Origin: JAFGHJ01 sp964418485
GTDB taxonomy: Bacteria > Hydrothermota > UBA3072
Assembly (NCBI GenBank): GCA_964418485.1
Contig: CAYQMH010000054.1
Location: forward strand, 1 to 14,224
Length of the DNA stretch: 14,224 nt
Reading direction: 5' to 3'
Below are positions 5,890 through 13,039 of this stretch, piece by piece. Position 1 is the stretch's first letter; each line of letters starts with the position of its first letter. The notes beneath the pieces were generated by a model. That model ran no database searches and was not told where the DNA came from. It worked only from the letters and a program-made list of their open reading frames with translations. The position numbers and the translations under genes were made by a program.

Positions 5890-8800
5890 TTATTTTTTTC
5901 CTTTCATTACTTTCCCGACAACTTTACAAAGCTCTTCATATTGATAGGGTTTTCTGACCACCTCATTAAAACCGTGTTTTTTATACTCCGACATTACCGG
6001 GTCTTCGGAATAACCGCTTGAAACTATAGCTTTAACTTTAGGATTTATTCCCCTTAATTCTTTTAGAGTATTTTCTCCCCCCATTCCTCCGGGAATTGTC
6101 AAATCCAGTATGATAAGATCAAAGGGTTTGCCTTTTTTCATTTCTTCTTTATATAAAACAACAGCTTCTGTCCCATCGGCAACCCCTTCAACTTCATATC
6201 CAAATAATTTCAAAGCCTTTACAGCCGCATTTCTAACAAAGGACTTATCATCCATTATAAGGATCTTACCTTTACCTTTGGCTATCTGTCTCTCTTCTTC
6301 TTTGGGAGCGACTTTCCCTTTATCTGCAGCCGGAAGATAAACGAAGAACGAGGTTCCCTTTTCCAGTTCCGATTGAACGGTAATACATCCTTCATGTCTT
6401 TTAACTATAGAAAAAACAGTTGAAAGTCCAAGACCACTTCCTTTTTGTTTTGTAGTAAAAAAAGGATCAAATATTTTAGATATTATATCCTTAGGTATTC
6501 CGACTCCTTCATCCCTTATTTCTATCTTTACATACTTTCCTTCTTTTAGATCTAAACTATTACCTTCTTCTATTTTAATATTTTCCCCTTTTATCTTTAC
6601 CAGTCCACCCAGAGGCATCGCTTGGTCTGCATTTAAGATTAAGTTATTAAAAACCTGTGATAGTTGGCCTCTATCGGCTTTAACATTCCACATATCTTCA
6701 GCAAAATCAAAATCACATCTAACGTTGGAACCACTCAATACGAAATTTGCCGAATTTTGCACCAAGTCTTTTACATCCACATTAATCTTTACCGGCTTTC
6801 CACCTTTCGAGAAAGTTAGAAGCTGCTGGGTAAGACTCCTGGCGCTTTGGGCTGCCTGCTCCGATTCTTCTAATATTTCATAAGCACTATCCTGAGGCTT
6901 AAGATGCAACTTCGCAAGAGATATATTACCAAGTATACCGGTAAGAAAATTATTAAAATCATGAGCAATTCCACCTGCCAGAACGCCGAGTGACTCAAGT
7001 CTATCTGCCTTTTCCCTCTCCTTTTCCATATCCTTATACTCGGTAATATCTCTAATAATACCCATAAAGGATTCCAATCCCTGATAAATTATCTTTTTAA
7101 TAGCAAATTCGCAGAAACGCAGATCTCCATTTTTAGCGACTATATTTGCCTCATAAACATCAGGCATTTCCTCTCCTTTTTCTCTCCTGCGTTCCATTTC
7201 TCTAACTATGTTGCGGTCATCTTCGCTAACTATTTCCCAGATTTCCATTTTATATAGCTCATTCTTACTATACCTAACTATATTACAGAGTTGATCATTG
7301 ATGAAGAGAAATCTGTCGGCTCTAAAAATACAAATACCTTCTCTGCTGTTTTCCACAATAATACGATATTTCTCCTCCGATTCTTTTAATGTTTCCTCCG
7401 CTTCTATCTCTTTTGTGACTTCCTTTACTACTCCCACAATTCCGTAGATCTTTCCTTCGGTATTTTTAAGTGGCAGATAAATTTCTGAGGTAAAACCCTT
7501 TGTCCCATCTTTAAGCTTATATGGGATTCTATCTCTTTGTACGACCTCGCCACTCATGGCTTGCTTCATCATATCATCAATTTTAGTCTCTCTTATATGA
7601 GGAAATACTTCCCAGGGTTTTTTCTTCCCCCTTAATATCACATCCCTTGAAACCTTAGATATTTTCTCCATGGAATTGTTCCAATAGGTATAATTGAAGT
7701 TCTGATCCAAAACCAGAATTCCATCCCTCATCGATTCAAGGGCATTCGAAAGAAGTTGCTCTTCCTTTCGAAGTTCTTCTTCCGTTTTTTTGAGCTTTGT
7801 AATATCTCGTGATATTCCAATAATACCTACAACATTGCCGTCTTCATCGTACCGTGGAACCTTAGTGTACGAAATCCACTGAGAGGTACCATCAGAACTT
7901 ACATGTCTTTCCTCCTGGTCTAATAAGGGCTTTTCTTTATTCATTATGTTCTGTTCTTCGTCAAAGTATTTCTCTGCGATTTCTTCTTTTTGGAAGGAAA
8001 AATCACTTCCACCTATAATTTCATCTCTCGAAAGATTATATTTCTCAGCTTGTGATTTACTCACTTCCACAAAACGACAATCCCTGTCTTTAAAAAATAC
8101 ATTATCCGGGGTAAGCTCCAAAAATGAGTCTAATAAATTTTCTCTAAAAACAAGCTCCTCTCTTGCCTTTCTTTCCTCTGATACATCCACCAGAGAAGCC
8201 ATATAACCATATATATTTACATCTTCATCGAAAAGCGGCATTACCTTTACATGACAGAAAAATACTCCCCCATCCTTTTTTATGCTTAAATGTTCTCCGG
8301 AATATATTTTTCCTTTCGAAATTTCATAAAAAATATTTCTGCTGATTTCTTCAGAATCTGCCTCCGCTATTAAAAATTCAAGTGATTTCCCTTTAAGTTC
8401 GGAAAAAGTATAACCGAATAATTCTTTTGTTGTTTTATTAGCATAATTGATACGCATTTCTTTATCCATACGCATAATTGAATCCGCCGACTGCTCTATA
8501 AGGTCGTTCAATCTGTATACTTCTCTCTCGGCATTTTTCATTTCGGTCATATCTCTTATCAAAACAACAGCTGTTTCTTTATCGACTTTAGCAAAACGTG
8601 CTTCCCAATCTCTTAAGGAACCTTTAATGGCAAGCTGATATTCAAAACTCACAGTTTCACCAGTTTTAATCGCTTCTTTAATACTTCTTATACTACGCTC
8701 GGCTAAACTCTTTGGAAGTGTATCATACATATTCTTATTTAAAAATTCATCAGGTTTTGCATAAAGTATATCTTCACTCCTGGAATAGTAAGAAAGGAAC

Positions 8801-11364
8801 GTTCCATCTTTTTTGACCTGAAACAACAAATCGGGTAAAGCGGAAAGTATCGCCCTATTTTCCGCTTCACTTTCCTTTAATTGCTCCTCTATTGCCTTGC
8901 TCTGTGTTACATCTCTTGAAATACCTAAGGTTCCGATTATTTTACCGGTTTCATCGTACCTTGGGATCTTGGTCGTAGAAACCCAGGTTATTCTTCCGTC
9001 AGGGTGTGTTTCTTTCTCGATTTTTGCTTTGATTGGTTTACCGGTTTTAATTATTTCCTGTTCGTCATGAAAGGCCGGTTCCGCATGTTCCTTTGTAAAA
9101 TAATCAAAATCTGTTTTCCCTATCATTTCTTCGGGGCTGCTGGCTCCTATCCATTTACTCAAAGATCTACTCACAGCAACAAAACGACTTTTTTTATCCT
9201 TAAAGTAAATATTATCCGGCGTATTATCGAGAAGAGAAGAAAGCAGGTTGCTTTTGAAGACAACTTCTTCCCCGAGCTGTTCAACACGTCTTTTTAGTTT
9301 TTCTTCTAATTTTTTCTTCTCCGTAATATCTCTCGAAATACCAAAGGTCCCTATTACTTTTCCTTTTTCATCATAAAGAGGAAGCTTTGTCGTCGAAGTC
9401 CAACCCTCTACTCCATCAGGAGTCGTATGTTTTTCTTCCTTATTTATGATCGGTTTCCCTGTTTTCATAATTCTTTTTTCTTCTTCATAGCGAATCTTTG
9501 CTTCATCCGCCTTATAAAAATCAAAATCCGTTTTACCCAATAAATCATCCACGCTCTCAACATTAGACCAATCAGCCAGTGATTTACTCACTTTTACAAA
9601 ACGACTCTTTTTATCTTTAAAGTAAATTAATTCAGGCATATTATCGAGAAGAGAAGCAAGCAGGCTGCTTTTCAAAACGACTTCTTCTCCGAGCTGGTCA
9701 AGACGTCTTTTTAGTTTTTCTTCTAATTTTTTCTTCTCCGTAACATCTCTTGAAATACCTAAAGTCCCGATTATATTTCCATCTTTATCATACCTCGGAA
9801 TTTTAGTCGTCGAGACCCAGGTTATCCTTCCGTCAGGGTGTGTTTCTTTCTCAATCTTTGCCTTGATTGGCTTACCGGTTTTAATTATTTCCTGTTCATC
9901 ATGAAAAGCAGGTTCTGCATGTTCCTTTGTGAAATAATCAAAATCTGTTCTTCCTATCATTTCTTCGGGGCTGCTGGCTCCTATCCATTTACTCAAAGAT
10001 TTACTCGCAGCGATAAAACGACTTTTTTTATCCTTAAAGTAAATATTATCAGGCGTATTATCGAGAAGAGAAGAAAGCAGTTCACTTTTGAAGACAACTT
10101 CTTCCCCGAGCTGTTCAACACGTCTTTTTAGTTTTTCTTCTAATTTTTTCTTCTCCGTAATATCTCTCGAAATACCTAAAGTACCAATTATATTTCCCTT
10201 TTCGTCATAACGAGGAACTTTTGTTACCAAAGCCCATTCTTCTTTCCCATCTGGTCTTGTTACCTTTTGTTCTTTTTCAATAATCAGTTTTTCTTCTGCA
10301 ATTATTTGCTTTTCGTCCTTGAGCATCTCCTCTGCCTCATCTTTGGGGAAGAAGTCAAAGTCTGTTTTTCCAATAAAGAAATCTTCTTCTTTACCGGCCT
10401 TTAGAGCCTTAGCTTTGTTAACTCTGATAAATCGAGATTTTTTATCCTTAAAGTAAATTAAATCAGGTATATTATCGAGTAAAGAGGTAAGCAGGTTGCT
10501 TTTTAAAATGACTCCCCCTCCGAATTCTGCCATTCTCTCATTCAGCTTCTTTTCTAATTCTTTAGTTTCGGTTATATCTCTCGAAATACCTAAAATTCCA
10601 ATGACATCACCCTTTTCGTCGTACCACGGAACTTTAGTCGTTGAAACCCAGGCCGCTCTTCCGTCAAGATAAGTTTCCTCTATAATTTTTCCAGTAACAG
10701 GTTTCTTGGTTTTTATCATTTCCTGTTCTTCCCGGTAGGCTTGTTCGGCGTGGGGCTTTGTAAAAAAATCGAAGTCCGTTTTGCCAATCACCTCATCTAT
10801 GTTTTTAACTCCTAACTTTTTGACAAACGCTCTGCTCACTTGAACAAAACGGCTTTTCTTGTCTTTGAAATAAATATGATCCGGCGTCTTATGTAAAAGG
10901 GAAGAAAGAAGGTTGCTTTTGAAAACTAATCCTTTTTGTAATCCATCAATTTTTTCTTCAAGTTTACAATCAAATTTCTTCCTCTCAGTTATATCATCAA
11001 AAAGCACCAAAGAACCTATATATTTTCTTTTCTTGTTCTTCTTATCATACTTTGGAGAAGACATAACATAAAGGATTTTATTGTTCCCTTTCCTTTTTAA
11101 AATTTCAAATTGGGATAAGTGCTCTTCCCCCTTAATCCATTTTTTTATTTTTTTAAATACCGCGGGGCTGACAAACCCTTTTAAATTCTTTCCTACTAAC
11201 CTACCTTTTTTTACGCCAAAAATAGCATCACAAGCGGGATTTGAAAGAAGAAAAGTGCCTTCCGGATCCAAAAAACATACCGGCGTATTTATTTCCTCAA
11301 CTACAGCAGAATAATCATTCAAAAAGACACCTTTGTTTTTCTTCTTTGATTTTTTATCAGTCAT
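5890..11364 (-). CDS. Multi-PAS hybrid sensor histidine kinase/response regulator
   Basis: An 1824-residue soluble hybrid kinase; no membrane segment or signal peptide is visible, so it should sense cytoplasmic cues. I count eleven PAS-type domains at roughly 14-130, 145-275, 285-415, 422-552, 560-690, 700-830, 838-950, 955-1075, 1080-1205, 1210-1330 and 1335-1455. Numbers 2-6 and 9 share the (I/V)(Y/F)FKD...(S/C)RF signature (PAS_4-like) and are joined by charged coiled-coil linkers (LEEKLKRR). HisKA follows, with phospho-acceptor His1468 in GIAHDFNN; the HATPase has an N-box (NLILNADQAM), DEGVGIP at 1618-1624, FDPFFTTK and GSGLGLS. The C-terminal receiver has Asp1705-Asp1706, phospho-acceptor Asp1754 and Lys1805. 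There is no DNA-binding output, so phosphate presumably passes to another protein. I start at ATG 11364, 10 nt after GGAAGG, in preference to the TTG at 11382, which lies only 5 nt from the predicted transcript start. Ligands are unknown. Confidence 0.95.
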   Translation of the reverse strand: MTDKKSKKKNKGVFLNDYSAVVEEINTPVCFLDPEGTFLLSNPACDAIFGVKKGRLVGKNLKGFVSPAVFKKIKKWIKGEEHLSQFEILKRKGNNKILYVMSSPKYDKKNKKRKYIGSLVLFDDITERKKFDCKLEEKIDGLQKGLVFKSNLLSSLLHKTPDHIYFKDKKSRFVQVSRAFVKKLGVKNIDEVIGKTDFDFFTKPHAEQAYREEQEMIKTKKPVTGKIIEETYLDGRAAWVSTTKVPWYDEKGDVIGILGISRDITETKELEKKLNERMAEFGGGVILKSNLLTSLLDNIPDLIYFKDKKSRFIRVNKAKALKAGKEEDFFIGKTDFDFFPKDEAEEMLKDEKQIIAEEKLIIEKEQKVTRPDGKEEWALVTKVPRYDEKGNIIGTLGISRDITEKKKLEEKLKRRVEQLGEEVVFKSELLSSLLDNTPDNIYFKDKKSRFIAASKSLSKWIGASSPEEMIGRTDFDYFTKEHAEPAFHDEQEIIKTGKPIKAKIEKETHPDGRITWVSTTKIPRYDKDGNIIGTLGISRDVTEKKKLEEKLKRRLDQLGEEVVLKSSLLASLLDNMPELIYFKDKKSRFVKVSKSLADWSNVESVDDLLGKTDFDFYKADEAKIRYEEEKRIMKTGKPIINKEEKHTTPDGVEGWTSTTKLPLYDEKGKVIGTFGISRDITEKKKLEEKLKRRVEQLGEEVVFKSNLLSSLLDNTPDNIYFKDKKSRFVAVSRSLSKWIGASSPEEMIGKTDFDYFTKEHAEPAFHDEQEIIKTGKPIKAKIEKETHPDGRITWVSTTKIPRYDETGKIIGTLGISRDVTQSKAIEEQLKESEAENRAILSALPDLLFQVKKDGTFLSYYSRSEDILYAKPDEFLNKNMYDTLPKSLAERSIRSIKEAIKTGETVSFEYQLAIKGSLRDWEARFAKVDKETAVVLIRDMTEMKNAEREVYRLNDLIEQSADSIMRMDKEMRINYANKTTKELFGYTFSELKGKSLEFLIAEADSEEISRNIFYEISKGKIYSGEHLSIKKDGGVFFCHVKVMPLFDEDVNIYGYMASLVDVSEERKAREELVFRENLLDSFLELTPDNVFFKDRDCRFVEVSKSQAEKYNLSRDEIIGGSDFSFQKEEIAEKYFDEEQNIMNKEKPLLDQEERHVSSDGTSQWISYTKVPRYDEDGNVVGIIGISRDITKLKKTEEELRKEEQLLSNALESMRDGILVLDQNFNYTYWNNSMEKISKVSRDVILRGKKKPWEVFPHIRETKIDDMMKQAMSGEVVQRDRIPYKLKDGTKGFTSEIYLPLKNTEGKIYGIVGVVKEVTKEIEAEETLKESEEKYRIIVENSREGICIFRADRFLFINDQLCNIVRYSKNELYKMEIWEIVSEDDRNIVREMERRREKGEEMPDVYEANIVAKNGDLRFCEFAIKKIIYQGLESFMGIIRDITEYKDMEKEREKADRLESLGVLAGGIAHDFNNFLTGILGNISLAKLHLKPQDSAYEILEESEQAAQSARSLTQQLLTFSKGGKPVKINVDVKDLVQNSANFVLSGSNVRCDFDFAEDMWNVKADRGQLSQVFNNLILNADQAMPLGGLVKIKGENIKIEEGNSLDLKEGKYVKIEIRDEGVGIPKDIISKIFDPFFTTKQKGSGLGLSTVFSIVKRHEGCITVQSELEKGTSFFVYLPAADKGKVAPKEEERQIAKGKGKILIMDDKSFVRNAAVKALKLFGYEVEGVADGTEAVVLYKEEMKKGKPFDLIILDLTIPGGMGGENTLKELRGINPKVKAIVSSGYSEDPVMSEYKKHGFNEVVRKPYQYEELCKVVGKVMKGKK
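8906..9306 (-). repeat. Near-identical internal PAS unit, copy 2 (fifth FKDK unit)
   Basis: DNA of the fifth FKDK-type PAS domain with its linker. It aligns in constant register, 834 nt away, with 9740-10140. Over 111 residues from SLLDN to SRDVT I count 7 differences. The unit between the two is clearly diverged. Confidence 0.85.
9740..10140 (-). repeat. Near-identical internal PAS unit, copy 1 (third FKDK unit)
   Basis: Partner of 8906-9306. Many differences between the copies at DNA level are single third-position changes, which suggests recent duplication or gene conversion under protein-level constraint. The whole tandem array of five FKDK units spans about 8900-10925 with units of roughly 414-420 nt. 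Confidence 0.85.
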
Positions 11365-11374
11365 TTTTATTTGA

Positions 11375-11399
11375 CCTTCCAATGGTAAAAGAAATTATA
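11375..11399 (-). promoter_or_regulatory. Extended -10 promoter and ribosome site of the kinase gene
   Basis: On the minus strand, TGCTATAAT (-10 hexamer 11399-11394, preceded by TGC) forms an extended -10 element; no good -35 lies 16-18 nt upstream. The predicted start is near 11387, followed by GGAAGG at 11380-11375 and ATG at 11364. Confidence 0.5.
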
Positions 11400-11423
11400 G
11401 CATTTATAGTTCTCAAGATTTGC

Positions 11424-11440
11424 GTAAACATAACATTTAC
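11424..11440. promoter_or_regulatory. Inverted repeat upstream of the kinase promoter
   Basis: GTAAA (11424-11428) and TTTAC (11436-11440) are perfect 5-nt arms around 7 nt. The centre is about 45 nt upstream of the predicted kinase transcript start, a usual place for an activator. The -35 is poor, which would fit activator dependence. The arms are short and AT-rich, so chance is possible. Confidence 0.25.
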
Positions 11441-11494
11441 ATATACGAACAATTAACTCTCCATATAATCAACTTACGCCTAAAGTAAAGTTTG

Positions 11495-11626
11495 TCAAGG
11501 GTCATTGTCACCTACCATCGCCATTTTTAGTAATAGAAGGCACGCCGCGGAAAAGCCAATAACGTATACACAAATTACACAAAGCCACATCCCACCCACC
11601 TTTGTAATTTTGCTGCTTAAATCCAT
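11495..11626 (-). CDS. Possible 43-residue single-TM protein
   Basis: ATG at 11626 is preceded by GGTGGG (11636-11631) 4 nt upstream. The product begins MDLSSKITKVGG, has one hydrophobic span (MWLCVICVYVIGFSAACLLLL, about 13-33) and ends KMAMVGDNDP. The cytosolic basic N-side, single helix and acidic tail look like a genuine small membrane protein. It points the same way as the kinase gene, 130 nt upstream of it. No convincing promoter is seen, and the frame could be read further upstream to 11695. I do not recognise it. A plus-strand frame (11505-11699) over the same bases looks less natural. Confidence 0.35.
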   Translation of the reverse strand: MDLSSKITKVGGMWLCVICVYVIGFSAACLLLLKMAMVGDNDP

Positions 11627-11747
11627 CAAACCCACCGAAAAGTTTAGAGAAGGATATATAGTAAAAAATGAGCTCTTTATATGTTTTGCGGTCAACTAGA
11701 GCTTCGGTTTTTAAGTTTCGGCTTTCTTTTTAAGAATAACAATCAAA

Positions 11748-11780
11748 AAATCAGTATGTATCCGTGTTAATTCGTGGCTA
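11748..11780 (-). repeat. 11-nt tandem phrase, inverted copy of the 1158-1190 family
   Basis: On the plus strand, 11-nt units start at 11748, 11759 (TATCCGTGTTA) and 11770 (ATTCGTGGCTA). Its reverse complement matches the array at 1158-1190 at 22 of 33 positions. The remaining part of this spacer (11700-11747) holds two imperfect TTCGG...TTTTTAAG direct repeats and nothing else recognisable. Confidence 0.6.
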
Positions 11781-11810
11781 ATTATTTAGCAACGCAGGGT
11801 GTGGCCTAAC

Positions 11811-11839
11811 TTGACATATCCAAACTCAATAATTATATT
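11811..11839 (+). promoter_or_regulatory. Sigma-70-type promoter of the ligase/permease operon
   Basis: A consensus TTGACA at 11811-11816 and TATATT at 11834-11839 are separated by 17 nt. The predicted start is near 11845-11846, at the ATG of a 10-codon frame that precedes the ligase gene. Confidence 0.7.
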
Positions 11840-11844
11840 GCCTT

Positions 11845-11877
11845 ATGAGAAAATTAAAGGAGAACATTGTTGAATAA
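11845..11877 (+). CDS. Possible leaderless mini-ORF (10 codons) before the ligase gene
   Basis: ATG at 11845 lies 6 nt after the -10 hexamer and opens a frame MRKLKENIVE ending in TAA at 11875-11877. It contains the AGGAG that serves the ligase gene and its stop overlaps the ligase's first codons. It could be a leader peptide or translational coupler. The -10/ATGAGAAAATT layout mirrors the M48 start. A chance frame cannot be excluded. Confidence 0.25.
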   Translation: MRKLKENIVE

Positions 11878-13039
11878 AACAGCAGAAAGGTCGGGACTTT
11901 TATCAATTATATTGATTCCTATTTCCTTACCTTTTGCTATAACTGCGCTGTTATTCTCTATCGTTTTATTTATCAAAGAAAAAAAAGGCTCTTTTTTTAT
12001 TTTAAATAATAAATTGCTTTCCATTATTATTTTAAGCGTTATATTCAGCGTTTTTCTCTCAGTTGTGTTTTCCATTAATAAAAGCTCGTCGTTCCTTTCT
12101 TTTTTTGTTTTCATTCTATATTTTCTTGTACTATTCCTGGTTAAAGAATTAAACAAAGAAAAAGTCATAAAAGCACTAATCATTGGGAGCCTCATAGGTT
12201 GCTTATTCGCAGCTTCGCAGATTGTTCTTAACTTCATTCCTAATATTAAATTAGAAATTTTCGGAAAAATTCCCTTATCAATTAGCGGTATGGCAATCGG
12301 TCTCCAAAAAACCAATTCTCTTCCGAGGTTTCTTGTAATGGTTTTTCCTATATCAATTGGGTTTCTAAAACAGGAGAAGCAAACCGAATGGAGATTTCTG
12401 AGTGCTTTTTTTCTGCTTATCGCAACAATTGTGCTGATACCTACAAAGCCGTTCGGGGCTATTTTAACTTTTTTAATATTGTTTTCGATTTTTTTATTTC
12501 TCAAAAACTGGAAGTTAGGTTTTGGGGTTTGTTTGTTTACATTAATACTTGTTTTTCTTAAATCTGATATTTTAGGCGAAGTTATGGAAGGCCTCACCGG
12601 TTATTCCAGTATCAAAATAAGAATCGATACATGGTTCAAGTTTGTTCTGCCAAAAATGCTGGAAAAAAATTTTTTTACCGGTTTTGGCATAGGATGCTAC
12701 AGGCAAGCCGCTATAACATTCGCAAAGAATATGAATGTTATGAAGAATCACCCTCATTCACTTTATTTTTACGTCTTGGCAGAAACCGGTATTATTGGAT
12801 TTATCTCTATTTTTTCTTTGATATTTACCACTTTATTTCTTTCCTTCAAAAAAAGAGCGAAAAACTATCTTTATATGGGTATATTTTTCGCAATTCTAGG
12901 TTTCCTGCTGGAAGGTTTAATCACCTCATACCTCGAATATATTCCGATTGGAATGATCGTTTTTTCTGTTTTGGGACTGGCTATTTCAAAAGATAAAAAC
13001 ACAGAAGAAATAAATTATGGAAAAGACAAAATTAGCTAG
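11870..13039 (+). CDS. O-antigen ligase/polymerase-like membrane protein (Wzy_C/WaaL type)
   Basis: A 389-residue polytopic membrane protein with roughly ten or more hydrophobic segments, of the family that joins O-antigen to lipid A core (WaaL) or polymerises surface polysaccharide (Wzy). The signature is NHPHSLYFYVLAETGIIGF, with His294 and His296, in the large external loop before the final helices; it is preceded by RIDTWFKFVLPKM and NFFTGFGIGCYRQA, also typical of Wzy_C. Ligase and polymerase cannot be separated on sequence alone. The start is a TTG; I chose 11870 because AGGAG (11858-11862) is then 7 nt away, while the TTG at 11867 gives only 4 nt. No glycosyltransferase or flippase gene is adjacent. 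The downstream permease start lies inside this gene's last codons. Confidence 0.85.
   Translation: MNKTAERSGLLSIILIPISLPFAITALLFSIVLFIKEKKGSFFILNNKLLSIIILSVIFSVFLSVVFSINKSSSFLSFFVFILYFLVLFLVKELNKEKVIKALIIGSLIGCLFAASQIVLNFIPNIKLEIFGKIPLSISGMAIGLQKTNSLPRFLVMVFPISIGFLKQEKQTEWRFLSAFFLLIATIVLIPTKPFGAILTFLILFSIFLFLKNWKLGFGVCLFTLILVFLKSDILGEVMEGLTGYSSIKIRIDTWFKFVLPKMLEKNFFTGFGIGCYRQAAITFAKNMNVMKNHPHSLYFYVLAETGIIGFISIFSLIFTTLFLSFKKRAKNYLYMGIFFAILGFLLEGLITSYLEYIPIGMIVFSVLGLAISKDKNTEEINYGKDKIS

Noticed and set aside
9004..10131. Two similar plus-strand frames of 97 codons (9004-9297, 9838-10131)
   Set aside because: They are antisense shadows of the two near-identical PAS units; their likeness to each other comes from that duplication and neither has a ribosome site.
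11365..11382. TTG start adding 6 residues to the kinase
   Set aside because: It lies about 5 nt from the predicted transcript start and overlaps the GGAAGG that is properly placed for the ATG at 11364.
11471..11492. Hairpin AACTTAC/GTAAAGTT as a terminator of the small membrane gene
   Set aside because: The stem has a bulge and few G-C pairs, and no T-run follows on the minus strand.
11854..12597. Minus-strand frame of 247 codons over the ligase gene
   Set aside because: Its product is a low-hydrophobicity Lys/Asn-rich mirror of a membrane protein; the plus strand has the Wzy_C signature, promoter and ribosome site.
12631..12996. Plus-strand frame of 121 codons inside the ligase gene
   Set aside because: It overlaps the conserved HPH loop in another frame and shows no ribosome site or family feature.
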